DNA from: Mangrovimicrobium sp033283265
Lineage (GTDB): Bacteria; Pseudomonadota; Gammaproteobacteria; Pseudomonadales; Halieaceae
Direction: 5' to 3'
DNA: 64,000 nucleotides
Assembly: GCA_033283265.1 (NCBI GenBank)
Contig: JAWMQN010000003.1
Location: 434,001 to 498,000 of the forward strand
Below, piece after piece: positions 34,551-42,937 of this stretch (the first letter of the stretch is position 1; every line of letters starts with the position of its first letter). Under the pieces are notes generated by a model. It did no database searches, had not been told where the DNA came from, and saw only the letters and a program-made list of their open reading frames with translations. The position numbers were made by a program, and so were the translations under genes.

Positions 34551-35336
34551 TCAAAGCGGAAACAGCAGGTCGCTGCGGATGATGTACTTGGTACCCCGGG
34601 TGATCGGCTCGGAGCTGTGCAGGCAGTGCAACGGGTGGAGGCCGTGGGGGAAGCAGAGCACGCCGCCGGCGGGGGTGTGCACGTCGACAATGCTCACCCG
34701 GTCGCCGCGCTTTGCCGGCAGGCGCGGATCGTCGGCGTTGACCAGGAAGCGGGTCGCGCCGCCCTCGAAATCCTCGTTGAGGTAGATCAGGAAGGTCATC
34801 CGGCTGTAGCGGTCGGCGAAGGCGTTGGTGACCAGTTCGCCATCGATGACCCTGCTGCCGGGCCAGGCGCCATCGGTGTGGGGCTGGAAGAAATCTCCCT
34901 CGCCGTAGCGATAAAAGCGGAAGCGCTGGTTGAGACCCACGCCGCCATCGCCACCGAATATGCCGTCTTCGTCGCCACAGGCCGCGGCAACCCGTCGCCA
35001 GATCAGCCGCTCGGTACAGTCATCCACTATCCACACGATGTTGTCGTTGTGGCGGATGGAGCGCGGCAGCGAGACCGCCGCGTCGGGCAGGTAGCCGAGG
35101 CTTTCGCTGAGCGCGATGAGGCGCAGGCACTCATCCTTCGACAGCACATTGGCGAGCTGGAATGCGCCCGGAACCCCGGGCAGTGCCCGCCGGGTCACCG
35201 GCAGCGGAGCTGAGGCGGCGAGCGCCGCGGGGTTCTCGCGGCGGCTGGCCCAGCTGGGCAGGGCGGGGTGCTCGGCGCCCGGCTCCAGCGCGACGACGTG
35301 GAAATCCTGCAATGCAGTGGAGGTGGGCGAAGTCAT
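34551..35336 (-). CDS. 2-oxoglutarate/Fe(II) dioxygenase, prolyl-4-hydroxylase type
   Basis: This is a soluble non-haem iron oxygenase of 261 residues. The facial triad is visible as H153-x-D155 in FQPHTDG and H240 in LHSSEPITRGTKYIIRSD, whose arginine/lysine would bind 2-oxoglutarate. RFYRYGEGDFFQPHTDG and MTFLIYLNEDFEGGATRFL are typical of the P4Hc family. Bacterial members hydroxylate proline in proteins such as EF-Tu or free metabolites; the substrate here is not predictable. The gene is divergent from the DDN-type reductase, with 132 bases between them. Confidence 0.88.
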   Translation of the reverse strand: MTSPTSTALQDFHVVALEPGAEHPALPSWASRRENPAALAASAPLPVTRRALPGVPGAFQLANVLSKDECLRLIALSESLGYLPDAAVSLPRSIRHNDNIVWIVDDCTERLIWRRVAAACGDEDGIFGGDGGVGLNQRFRFYRYGEGDFFQPHTDGAWPGSRVIDGELVTNAFADRYSRMTFLIYLNEDFEGGATRFLVNADDPRLPAKRGDRVSIVDVHTPAGGVLCFPHGLHPLHCLHSSEPITRGTKYIIRSDLLFPL

Positions 35337-35468
35337 AGCGGAAAGCCTGTGCGTTCTGGTGCGGAGTGCCTGCAGGGGCAGGTTTTGTAGCCGGGATTAA
35401 GCGACGGGCGCGGGCCCGATCAGCTAGTATGATGCAATCCCGCTCGCAAGATTTGAAGGAGAATAACC

Positions 35469-35984
35469 ATGAGTGACGAATCCAGCGCTGAAATCCGTGA
35501 ATCCCGCATGGACTGGGTGGTAGAGCACCGGCAGACCTACCTGCGCTCCGGTGGCAGCCAGGGTCATATCGAGGACCTGACCCCGGTGGGCGGCCACGAT
35601 TTCGGCACCCACCTGCTGCTGAAGTACGTCGGCCGCAAGTCGGGCAATGTGTTTATTACACCCCTGTGTTACGGCGACATCGGCGGCGAGGTGGTCATCG
35701 TGGCCTCCAAAGGCGGCGCGGACCACCACCCGGCCTGGTACCTGAACCTCCGTGAGAGCGATGAAGTCGAATTCCAGATTGCCACCCAGGCCTTCCGCGG
35801 CACCTGGCGCGAGCCCGAGGGCGCCGAGCGCGAGAAGGTGTGGAACTTCATGGTCGACAACTACCCCTTTTACGCAAACTACGCCGCGTCCACCGAACGG
35901 GTGATCCCCCTGGTGATGATGAAGGCGGTGGAGCCGGTGCCCATCTTCATGGAATCCGACGCTACCGCTGTTCGCCAGTTCTGA
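35469..35984 (+). CDS. DDN/deazaflavin-type nitroreductase-family protein
   Basis: This is a 171-residue split-barrel flavin-binding protein. LLLKYVGRKSGNVFITPLCYG, VVIVASKGGADHHPAWYLNLR and the following beta strand are the core signature of the F420H2-dependent DDN/DUF385 group of actinobacteria. In that group the proteins reduce quinones or nitroimidazoles with F420. Whether this bacterium makes F420 is not known from the window; FMN may be used instead. It precedes a Baeyer-Villiger monooxygenase by 174 bases on the same strand, hinting at a shared role in breaking down cyclic ketones or steroids. Confidence 0.8.
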   Translation: MSDESSAEIRESRMDWVVEHRQTYLRSGGSQGHIEDLTPVGGHDFGTHLLLKYVGRKSGNVFITPLCYGDIGGEVVIVASKGGADHHPAWYLNLRESDEVEFQIATQAFRGTWREPEGAEREKVWNFMVDNYPFYANYAASTERVIPLVMMKAVEPVPIFMESDATAVRQF

Positions 35985-36158
35985 GGGCAGTCAAGGCAGC
36001 TGGCTTCGTTGTAACAAACAACACTGTTGACTACCACTCGGGATTGGGGCAAAGTCTCATTCCGAGCATGGCATGACCGCGGGTTGGGCCCGTGGCCAGC
36101 CGGCTCCGGCGGGGCGCTTCCCCCGACCCGCCAGGAATCAAGTTGCAGGTAGATAAAT

Positions 36159-37985
36159 ATGAAATGTGTTGCCCATAACGAAGTCTCCCCCGATGAAATC
36201 GACATCCCCGCCCTGCGGGAGAAGTACACCGAGGAGCGGCAAAAACGTATTCGCCCCGAGGGCCAGCGGCAGTATGTGCGCCCCTCCGGCGAGGCCTCGG
36301 AAGAGTTCGCCGCCGATCCGCACAAGCCAATGGAGGCCCGCGAACCGATCTCCGAGGAGCTCGACGTGCTGGTACTCGGCGGTGGTTTCGGCGGCCTGAT
36401 GGCTTCCTACTACCTGACCAGGCAGGGCGTCACCAGTTTCCGCAACATCGACAGCGCCGGCGACTTCGGCGGTGTCTGGTACTGGAACCGCTACCCTGGC
36501 ATCCAGTGTGACAACGAGAGCTACTGCTACCTGCCCATCCTCGAGGAAACCGGCTTCATGCCCTCGAAGAAGTTTGCCGACGGCTGGGAGATCCAGGGCT
36601 ACTGCCGGCAGATCGCCGAGCACTTCGGTTTCGCCGAGCAGGCACTGTTCCACACCCTGATCACCTCCCTGCGCTGGGACGAGAGTATCCAGCGCTGGCG
36701 GGTCTGCACCAACCGTGGCGACGAGTTCCGCGCCCGCTTCGTGGTCATGGCCTGCGGCGTGCTGAACATGCCCAAGCTGCCCGGCATCCCCGGCATCAAC
36801 GAGTTCCAGGGCAAGGTCTTCCACACCGCGCGCTGGGACTACGACTACACCGGCGGCTCCTACGGCAACCCGGAGCTGAGCAAGCTCAAGGACAAGCGCG
36901 TGGCCCTGGTGGGCACCGGCGCCACCTCCATCCAGGCCGTGCCGCACCTGGCCCAGTGGGCCAAGGAGCTGTATGTGGTTCAGCGCACCCCCTCCAGCGT
37001 CGACGAGCGGCCCAACCCGCCGACCGATCCGGAGTGGGTGAAATCCCTGCAGCCCGGCTGGCAGCTGGAGCGCCAGACCAACTTCCACCGCGGCGCGATG
37101 GAGGCCTTCCAGCCCGGCGAGCAGGACCTGGTCTGCGATTTCTGGACCGAGATCAGCCGCAACATGAACGCCAAGCTGGCGGAGAAAGGCTGGCCGCAGC
37201 TGTCCATGGAAGAGTTCATGGAAATGCGCGAGGTCGAGGACTACCTGCTGATGGAGCGCATGCGCCGCCGCGTGGACGAGACCATCGACGACCCGGCAAC
37301 CGCCGAGGCCCTGAAGCCCTACTACCGCTTCATGTGCAAGCGCCCGCTGTCCAGCAACGAGTACTACCCGGCTTTCAACCTGCCCAATGTGAAGCTGATC
37401 GACGTCTCCGAGACCCAGGGCCTGCAGAGCCTGACGGAAAACGGCTTTGTCGCCAACGGCGAGGAGTACCCGGTCGACTGCGTGATCTTCGCCAGCGGCT
37501 TCGAGGTCACCAGCGACCTCGAGCGGCGCTGGGGCATGGAGGCGGTGGAGGGCCGCGATGGCCTGTCGATCTACGATCACTGGCGCGACGGCCCCACCAC
37601 CCTGCACGGCACCATGACCCACGGTTTCCCCAACCAGTTCTTCATCGGCTACTACCAGGGCGGTATCAACGCTTCGGTAACCGAGCAGTTTGGCCGCCAG
37701 GGTGAGCACATCGCCTACATCATCGGCGAAGCGCTCAAGCGCGGCGCCACCTACGTGGAGCCGAGCAAGGAAGCCCAGGACGCCTACGTGACCAAGTTCG
37801 AGGAGATGGTGCCGGACCAGAGCGACTTCCAGTCCCACTGCCCGCCCAGCTACTTCAACAACGAGGGCGAGTCCAATCCCAAGTGGGGCCTGTTCCGGCC
37901 CTGGGGCCCGGGCTGGGACGACTTCCTGCGCGTGCTGCAGGAGTGGCGTGACAGCGGCGACATGGCAGGCCTGATCGTCGAATAG
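36159..37985 (+). CDS. Baeyer-Villiger-type flavin monooxygenase
   Basis: This FAD/NADPH monooxygenase has 608 residues, the length of phenylacetone and steroid/large-ring ketone monooxygenases. The FAD Rossmann motif GGGFGG is at 74-79, the Baeyer-Villiger fingerprint F216xG218xxxH222xxxW226 reads FQGKVFHTARW, and the NADPH Rossmann motif GTGATS is at 252-257. ESYCYLPILEE and VVQRTPSS are also typical. The N-terminal 65-residue extension before the FAD domain is characteristic of the large-ketone subgroup. It would turn a ketone into an ester or lactone. A strong terminator follows. Confidence 0.92.
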   Translation: MKCVAHNEVSPDEIDIPALREKYTEERQKRIRPEGQRQYVRPSGEASEEFAADPHKPMEAREPISEELDVLVLGGGFGGLMASYYLTRQGVTSFRNIDSAGDFGGVWYWNRYPGIQCDNESYCYLPILEETGFMPSKKFADGWEIQGYCRQIAEHFGFAEQALFHTLITSLRWDESIQRWRVCTNRGDEFRARFVVMACGVLNMPKLPGIPGINEFQGKVFHTARWDYDYTGGSYGNPELSKLKDKRVALVGTGATSIQAVPHLAQWAKELYVVQRTPSSVDERPNPPTDPEWVKSLQPGWQLERQTNFHRGAMEAFQPGEQDLVCDFWTEISRNMNAKLAEKGWPQLSMEEFMEMREVEDYLLMERMRRRVDETIDDPATAEALKPYYRFMCKRPLSSNEYYPAFNLPNVKLIDVSETQGLQSLTENGFVANGEEYPVDCVIFASGFEVTSDLERRWGMEAVEGRDGLSIYDHWRDGPTTLHGTMTHGFPNQFFIGYYQGGINASVTEQFGRQGEHIAYIIGEALKRGATYVEPSKEAQDAYVTKFEEMVPDQSDFQSHCPPSYFNNEGESNPKWGLFRPWGPGWDDFLRVLQEWRDSGDMAGLIVE

Positions 37986-38011
37986 CGCTGCCCGACCCCC
38001 CTCGCCACGAA

Positions 38012-38038
38012 AGCCCGGCCCTCGCGCCGGGCTTTTTT
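38012..38038 (+). terminator. Intrinsic terminator of the Baeyer-Villiger gene
   Basis: The stem AGCCCGGC (38012-38019) and GCCGGGCT (38026-38033) with a 6-base loop is followed by six T. Confidence 0.9.
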
Positions 38039-38144
38039 CTGCCCCGACAGCGGCCCCTTCCCGCCGTGCCCTTCATGCCCGGTAAAAGTGCTGTCACAAT
38101 CTGTGGCTACAATTCGCCGCTTTTCCAGGTAGTACATCCCGCCC

Positions 38145-39305
38145 ATGCTGAACCGACGATACCTTCTCCGGCAGGCCATGGTGGCCCTGGCCGCCTCGCC
38201 CCTGCTCGCCAGGAGTGGCCGATTGGCCGCCAAAGGCACCGAAAGCCTGAGCGCGCTGTGCACCGACACCCGCTACGACGCAACCTTCAAGGCAACGCTG
38301 CCGCGCGCGGCCAGCCTGCGCATCGTCGCCCGCTCCGGGGCGCCCGCGGTCGCCGGCGGCAGTTATCGCTGGCACGGCGCTCCGGATGGCGGTGCCTGCT
38401 TCCCGGCGGCCGGGGGTGGCTGGATCTACGTTTCCAACAGTGAGTTGCCCAAGGGCACGGCGTCCAGCATGGGTGGAGCCGGTGCACTGCATTTCGACGC
38501 CGGCGGCAAACTGCTCGACAGCTATGCGATCCTCGAGAACACCCGTCTCAACTGTGCCGGGGGCAAAAGCCTCTGGGGCACCTGGCTCTCCTGTGAGGAG
38601 TACGGCGAGAGCGGGCTGGTCTACGAGTGCGATCCGGCGGGGAAAAAGCCGGCCCGGGCACGCCCTGCGATGGGTGCCTTCTGCCACGAGGCGGTGGCGA
38701 TGGACCCGGCCACCGGCCGCGCCTACCTCACAGAGGACCAGCCCAACGGCGCCCTCTACCGCTTCACCCCGGCCACCCCCGGCGATCTCGGCAGCGGCCT
38801 GCTCGAACTGGCGGTGGCCGATGGCATGCGCCTCACCTGGCGCAAAGTCCCCGACCCCTCTGCCGGCAGCCGGCCCCTGCGCTACCAGGTGCCGGACGCG
38901 GCGCAATTCCGCGGCGGCGAGGGCATCGTCTACAGCGAAGGGGCGATGTATTTCACCACCAAGCACGACAATCGGGTGTGGTGCCTGCGCCTGGCGGACG
39001 ACCACCTGTCGGTGGTCTACGACGCCACACTGTATGAATCGCCGCTGCTCTGCGGTGTCGACAACATCGAAGTCGCGCCAGGTGGTGAACTGCTGGTCGC
39101 CGAAGATGGCGACGATATGCAGATCGTCGCCCTGGCCGAGGACTATCGCCCGCTGCCCCTGATCACGCTGCACGAGCAGATGGACTCGGAAATTACCGGC
39201 CCGGCTTTCTCGCCGGATGGCAGGCGCCTGTACTTCAGTTCACAGCGCGGGTTCAGCGGCAGGTCGGAAGATGGGTTGACGTACGAGCTTCTTCTACCGT
39301 GGTGA
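38145..39305 (+). CDS. PhoX/DUF839-family Tat-exported protein
   Basis: This 386-residue protein belongs to the PhoX-like beta-propeller family (DUF839). Its N-terminus MLNRRYLLRQAMVALAASPLLA is a twin-arginine-type signal (the S/T before RR is N), so it is probably exported folded. Characteristic pieces are PDGGACF, LNCAGGKSLWGTWLSCEE, GAFCHEAVAMDP, RAYLTEDQ, GEGIVYSEG, CGVDNIEVAPGGELLVAEDG and EITGPAFSPDGRRLYFSSQRG. True PhoX phosphatases bind Ca and Fe; this protein is shorter than most, so phosphatase activity is uncertain. It is followed by repeat copy B. Confidence 0.85.
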   Translation: MLNRRYLLRQAMVALAASPLLARSGRLAAKGTESLSALCTDTRYDATFKATLPRAASLRIVARSGAPAVAGGSYRWHGAPDGGACFPAAGGGWIYVSNSELPKGTASSMGGAGALHFDAGGKLLDSYAILENTRLNCAGGKSLWGTWLSCEEYGESGLVYECDPAGKKPARARPAMGAFCHEAVAMDPATGRAYLTEDQPNGALYRFTPATPGDLGSGLLELAVADGMRLTWRKVPDPSAGSRPLRYQVPDAAQFRGGEGIVYSEGAMYFTTKHDNRVWCLRLADDHLSVVYDATLYESPLLCGVDNIEVAPGGELLVAEDGDDMQIVALAEDYRPLPLITLHEQMDSEITGPAFSPDGRRLYFSSQRGFSGRSEDGLTYELLLPW

Positions 39306-39372
39306 TAAACCCAGTTGTGATTTACGCGCCGGCCTCAGCTTTTACACCGCTTTGGAGAATTCGCGGGCGTTA

Positions 39373-39490
39373 GCGTCGGCAGCCAATTCCCCTTCCGCAA
39401 ACCGTGAGGCGACAGGACGTCGCCGACCGAGCCTGCACAGGGATGTGCGCTTTTTGGCGTGTTTGCGGAAGGGGAATTGGTTGTCGGCGC
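39373..39490. repeat. Palindromic extragenic element, copy B
   Basis: Arms 39373-39402 and 39461-39490 form a 30-bp stem (the inner 20 bp perfect, the outer 10 with three G-T pairs) around a 58-nt core (39403-39460). The core differs from copy A (20258-20315) at five sites. One pair of changes keeps a hairpin base pair (T-A in A, C-G in B), giving GCACA-GGGA-TGTGC. The arms share no sequence with copy A. It sits between the PhoX-like gene and epmB, which converge on it. Confidence 0.85.
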
Positions 39491-39530
39491 GGTGCTGTGG
39501 CACCACTCGGACAAGCCGGTTCGGCCGGGC

Positions 39531-40544
39531 CTACAGCCCTACCGGCGACTTCCCCGGCTCCCCCGCAATCTCCCGCACCAGCTTCGGCAGCAGATAGCCC
39601 GGCAATTGCGCACTGGCCTGCTTCCACAGTGCCACCGCCTCCGCTTCCGGCAGGTCGAAGTGCGCCGCCCCCGCCACCCGGTCCAGCAAATGCAGGTAGT
39701 AGGGCAGCACGCCGGCACTGAACAGGGCCTCGCTGAGATTGACCAGGGCCGCGGCGGAATCGTTGACCCCGCGCAGCAACACCGACTGGTTGAGCAGGGT
39801 AATTCCCGCCGCCCGCAAGCGGGCCATCGCGTCGATTACTTCGGCGTCGATTTCATTGGCGTGATTGGCGTGAATGACCATCACCGTATCGAGCCCGGGC
39901 CTGCGCAGGGCCGCCACCAGCCTCGCCGTCACCCGCGCCGGAATCACCACCGGCAGGCGGCTGTGCACCCGCAGGCGGCGGACATGGGGGATGGCCGCGA
40001 TGCTATCGACCAGATCAGACAGCTGCCGGTCGCCCGGCAGCAGCGGGTCACCGCCGCTGAGGATGACCTCGTTGATACTGCTGTCGCCTGCCACTGCCGC
40101 CAGTGTTTCTTGCCACTGCAGGCGGCCGACCCGGTTCTCGTCGTAGGGAAAATGGCGACGGAAGCAGTAGCGACAATTCACCGCACAAGCGCCCGCGACG
40201 ATCAGCAGGGCGCGGCCCCGGTACTTGCGAATCAGGCCGGGACGGCTGTTGGCCGCGCCGGTTTCGCCCACCGGGTCGGCGCCGTAGCCGGGGACCTCGA
40301 GCAGCTCGCTGCCGCTGGCCAGTACCTGTAACAGCAGAGGGTCGCGCGGATCACCAGCGCGCATGCGGCGCACGAAGGCCCGCGGCACCTTCAGGGCGAA
40401 GTCGCGTGTGGCGGCGGTGCTCCAGTCCACCTGCGAGGGCTCCAGTTGCAGCAGGCGCAGTAATTCCTCGCCCTTGGTAACGGCGTCGCGCAGCTGCTGC
40501 TGCCAGCTTTCCGGGCCGGTGATGGGGTGGGCTTCAGGGTTCAC
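39531..40544 (-). CDS. epmB: EF-P beta-lysylation protein EpmB (KamA-like)
   Basis: This radical-SAM lysine 2,3-aminomutase-type enzyme has 337 residues; E. coli EpmB has 342. It converts (S)-alpha-lysine to (R)-beta-lysine for modification of elongation factor P. The cluster motif is GACAVNCRYCFRRHFPY (CxxxCxxC). EVILSGGDPLL, HSRLPVVIP and NQSVLLRGVND, ending in the PGYLLPKLVREI segment, match the family; true KamA proteins are longer. efp and epmA are not next to it here. It is downstream of the acyltransferase gene, 85 bases away on the same strand. Confidence 0.93.
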   Translation of the reverse strand: MNPEAHPITGPESWQQQLRDAVTKGEELLRLLQLEPSQVDWSTAATRDFALKVPRAFVRRMRAGDPRDPLLLQVLASGSELLEVPGYGADPVGETGAANSRPGLIRKYRGRALLIVAGACAVNCRYCFRRHFPYDENRVGRLQWQETLAAVAGDSSINEVILSGGDPLLPGDRQLSDLVDSIAAIPHVRRLRVHSRLPVVIPARVTARLVAALRRPGLDTVMVIHANHANEIDAEVIDAMARLRAAGITLLNQSVLLRGVNDSAAALVNLSEALFSAGVLPYYLHLLDRVAGAAHFDLPEAEAVALWKQASAQLPGYLLPKLVREIAGEPGKSPVGL

Positions 40545-40629
40545 GGGTGCTACGCGGGTGGATTCGGGGTGGCAATTCTAACAGGCTTTGCCGCTTGCGC
40601 GCTGGCCAGATGAGGGCACCGGCCGGGGC

Positions 40630-41511
40630 TCAGGCACGCAGGATACGCCGCAGCAGGCCGTCCTCGTGGCGCAGGCCCTCGCGGGTGACCAGCAGCTGGG
40701 CGATCTGCTGCTCGATCTCCGTTGCCAGCTGGTCGCGGAGCTTCTTCAGCTGTGGCTGGGCCAGCTGGCGCTTGCCCTTGTACTGCGCGAGGTCGAGCGG
40801 CTCGCCAAAGCCGATCAGGCAGCGCTGCAGCTTGGGGAACAGCGAACTGAGGGCGCCCATAGGCAGCGGCGGCAGCAAGTCCTGGCGGGTCCGCTCGGTG
40901 AGCAGGCCGACCCGCTTCAGCAACTGGCCCAGCGGGGTATCCGGCAGCTCGTAACCCTCGTAGAGGTTGTCGTAGAACTCGTCCGGTCCGACCATCGCCA
41001 CCGGCACGATGGTGTAGCCGTGCTTCGCCGCGAGGCGCAGGAAACCGTAGCGCCGCTTCCACTGCAGGTTGTAGCGCTGGCTCTGGGGCTTGACCGACTC
41101 GTGGGCGCCGCCGGGATAGAGCAGGATATGCTGGCCGGCTTCCATCAGCGCGTCGCAAACTTCCGGGTGCCCCATGACCAGGCCCCGCTTTACCAGCGGG
41201 GCGGCGACGTAATCGAAATTGAAAAACAACCTGTCGGCCATCGGCCGGGCGAAGATGCCGAGTTCTTCCTGCATCACCGGCCACAGCACCATGGTGTCCA
41301 GCGCGAACAGGGAGTGATTGCCGATGAACAGGCAGGGGCGGTCGGGGATGGAGTCAGCGCCGTAGACCACCGGGCGGAAAAGTTTGCGCATCAGGTGGTA
41401 GGCCCAGTTGCGCGACAGGTCGGGAGGCGTAACCGCCATCGCGGCGCAGATGTGATCGGCGAGCCTGTCCCCGACCAGGGGTTGGTGCTCCTTGTCGAGG
41501 ATACCGCTCAT
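40630..41511 (-). CDS. Lysophospholipid/diacylglycerol acyltransferase-like protein
   Basis: This is a membrane-associated acyltransferase of 293 residues. FIGNHSLFALDTMVLW carries the catalytic His-Asp pair with a spacing of five residues, and LLYPGGAHESVKPQSQRY is the motif typical of the plant/animal DGAT2-MGAT-like branch. TIVPVAMVGPDEFYD follows. I place the start at ATG 41511; upstream codons give no matched residues. The gene starts 16 bases after the PuuB-like stop, so it is likely co-transcribed. It could make storage lipids or wax/phospholipid; the acceptor cannot be read from sequence. Confidence 0.85.
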   Translation of the reverse strand: MSGILDKEHQPLVGDRLADHICAAMAVTPPDLSRNWAYHLMRKLFRPVVYGADSIPDRPCLFIGNHSLFALDTMVLWPVMQEELGIFARPMADRLFFNFDYVAAPLVKRGLVMGHPEVCDALMEAGQHILLYPGGAHESVKPQSQRYNLQWKRRYGFLRLAAKHGYTIVPVAMVGPDEFYDNLYEGYELPDTPLGQLLKRVGLLTERTRQDLLPPLPMGALSSLFPKLQRCLIGFGEPLDLAQYKGKRQLAQPQLKKLRDQLATEIEQQIAQLLVTREGLRHEDGLLRRILRA

Positions 41512-41527
41512 ACCACTGCCTTTGCTC

Positions 41528-42811
41528 TCAGCCGAGTTTGTCGCGCAGGCTGTAGAATAGCATGCCCGCGACCAGTCCCGGCCAGCGCAACAGCGTCCCA
41601 CCCGGAAAGGTGTGGGTGGGTACCCGTGCCATCACATCGAAACGCTCGGCGCTGCCGCTGATCACCTCCGCCAGCAGTTTGCCCGCCAGTGTCGCGGTGG
41701 GAACGCCGTGGCCGGAGAAGCCCTGGGCGCAGAACACCCGCTGGGACAGGCGGTTGAAGTCCGGCATGCGGTTCATGGTAATGGCCAGCGTGCCGCCCCA
41801 GCCGTAGTCGATGCGGGTGTGCTCGAGTTCCGGGTAGACCCGCAACATGTACTTGCGCACGAAGTTGCGAATATCCGCGGGAAACCTGCGGCTGTAGTTC
41901 TCGCCGCCGCCGAACAGCAGGCGGTTGTCGGCGGAGAGCTTCCAGTAGTTGATTACGAACAGGCTGTCGGACATGGACACGTCGTCGCGTATCAGCCGCC
42001 GCGCCAGGTCTTCTTCCAGTGGCTCGGTGGCGAGCATGAAATTGTTGATCGGCATGATCCGGCCGGCGGCTTTCGGCGCCAGGTGCTCCAGGTAGCCGTT
42101 ACAGGCCAGGACCAGGTAATCCGCGGTGATCTCGCCGCCGGCGGTTTTTACGCGGACCTGCTGCCCCTCGCTGTAGGCGAGGGCCCGGCTGTACTCGAAC
42201 AGCTGCGCACCGGCCTCGCTGGCCGCCCTGGCCAGGCCGAGGGCAAAGTTGAGCGGGTGCAGGTGGCGCGCACCGGTATCGAGAACGCCGCAGTGCAAGC
42301 CGCGACCGGAACTCATCTGCGCCAGTTCCTCTCGGTCGACGAAACGCACTTGCCGATAGTCGTAGACCTGCTGCAGGTGCTCCACTTCGGCGCGAAAATC
42401 CGCTGTCTCCTTCGCCTTGGCGGCCACGTGCAGGTTGCCGGTCTTGAGTTCGCAGTCGATCCGGTGTTTGTCGATCAGTTCACAGACGGTGTCGACGGCT
42501 TCCAGGCCGAGTTGCCACAGTTGCTTCGCATCGTCCATGCCGACCAGCTTCTCCAGGGTCGCCTGGTCGGAGCGCTGACCGGTGCCGACGTGGCCGCCGT
42601 TGCGCCCGGAGGCGCCCCAGCCAATCCGGTTGGCCTCGAGGAGTACCACGGAATAGCCGCGTTGGCGCAAATGCAGGGCGCTGGAAAGGCCGGTGTAACC
42701 GCCGCCGATGATGCAAACATCCGCGCGCTGGTCGCCCCGCAGCGGCGGAAATTCCAGTGACAGATTGGCGCTGGCGGCGTACCAGGAGTCGACGTGATCG
42801 GTGTTGTGCAT
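41528..42811 (-). CDS. FAD amine oxidase, PuuB-like
   Basis: This glycine-oxidase/DAO-type flavoenzyme has 427 residues. The FAD-binding motif DVCIIGGGYTGLSSALHL, followed by LLEANRIGWGASGRNGGHVG, is typical of gamma-glutamylputrescine oxidase. AQGFSGHGVPTATLAGKLLAE marks the C-terminal FAD contact. It is divergent from a glutamine-synthetase-like ligase gene. In the Puu/Spu polyamine routes, the ligase gamma-glutamylates an amine and this oxidase deaminates the product. A role in polyamine or ethanolamine-type amine use is therefore likely. Confidence 0.88.
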   Translation of the reverse strand: MHNTDHVDSWYAASANLSLEFPPLRGDQRADVCIIGGGYTGLSSALHLRQRGYSVVLLEANRIGWGASGRNGGHVGTGQRSDQATLEKLVGMDDAKQLWQLGLEAVDTVCELIDKHRIDCELKTGNLHVAAKAKETADFRAEVEHLQQVYDYRQVRFVDREELAQMSSGRGLHCGVLDTGARHLHPLNFALGLARAASEAGAQLFEYSRALAYSEGQQVRVKTAGGEITADYLVLACNGYLEHLAPKAAGRIMPINNFMLATEPLEEDLARRLIRDDVSMSDSLFVINYWKLSADNRLLFGGGENYSRRFPADIRNFVRKYMLRVYPELEHTRIDYGWGGTLAITMNRMPDFNRLSQRVFCAQGFSGHGVPTATLAGKLLAEVISGSAERFDVMARVPTHTFPGGTLLRWPGLVAGMLFYSLRDKLG

Positions 42812-42880
42812 GGCGGCAATATACCGTTAGCCCGCGGGGAGACTTCATAACACCATAGGGGTAAGCTCTCTGGAAGCCCC

Positions 42881-42909
42881 TTGAACGGCACAGTCTTCGC
42901 CGCGATACT
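42881..42909 (+). promoter_or_regulatory. Promoter of the glutamine-synthetase-like gene
   Basis: TTGAAC (42881-42886) and GATACT (42904-42909) are separated by 17 bases; the start codon lies 28 bases past the -10 box. The box position also argues against a longer protein start at 42881. Confidence 0.5.
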
Positions 42910-42937
42910 GACAATTCGCAACTACTGTGGATACTCT

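Noticed and set aside
39352..39721. Open frames covering palindromic element B
   Set aside because: Same reason as for A; there is no ribosome site and the frames overlap the 3' end of epmB.
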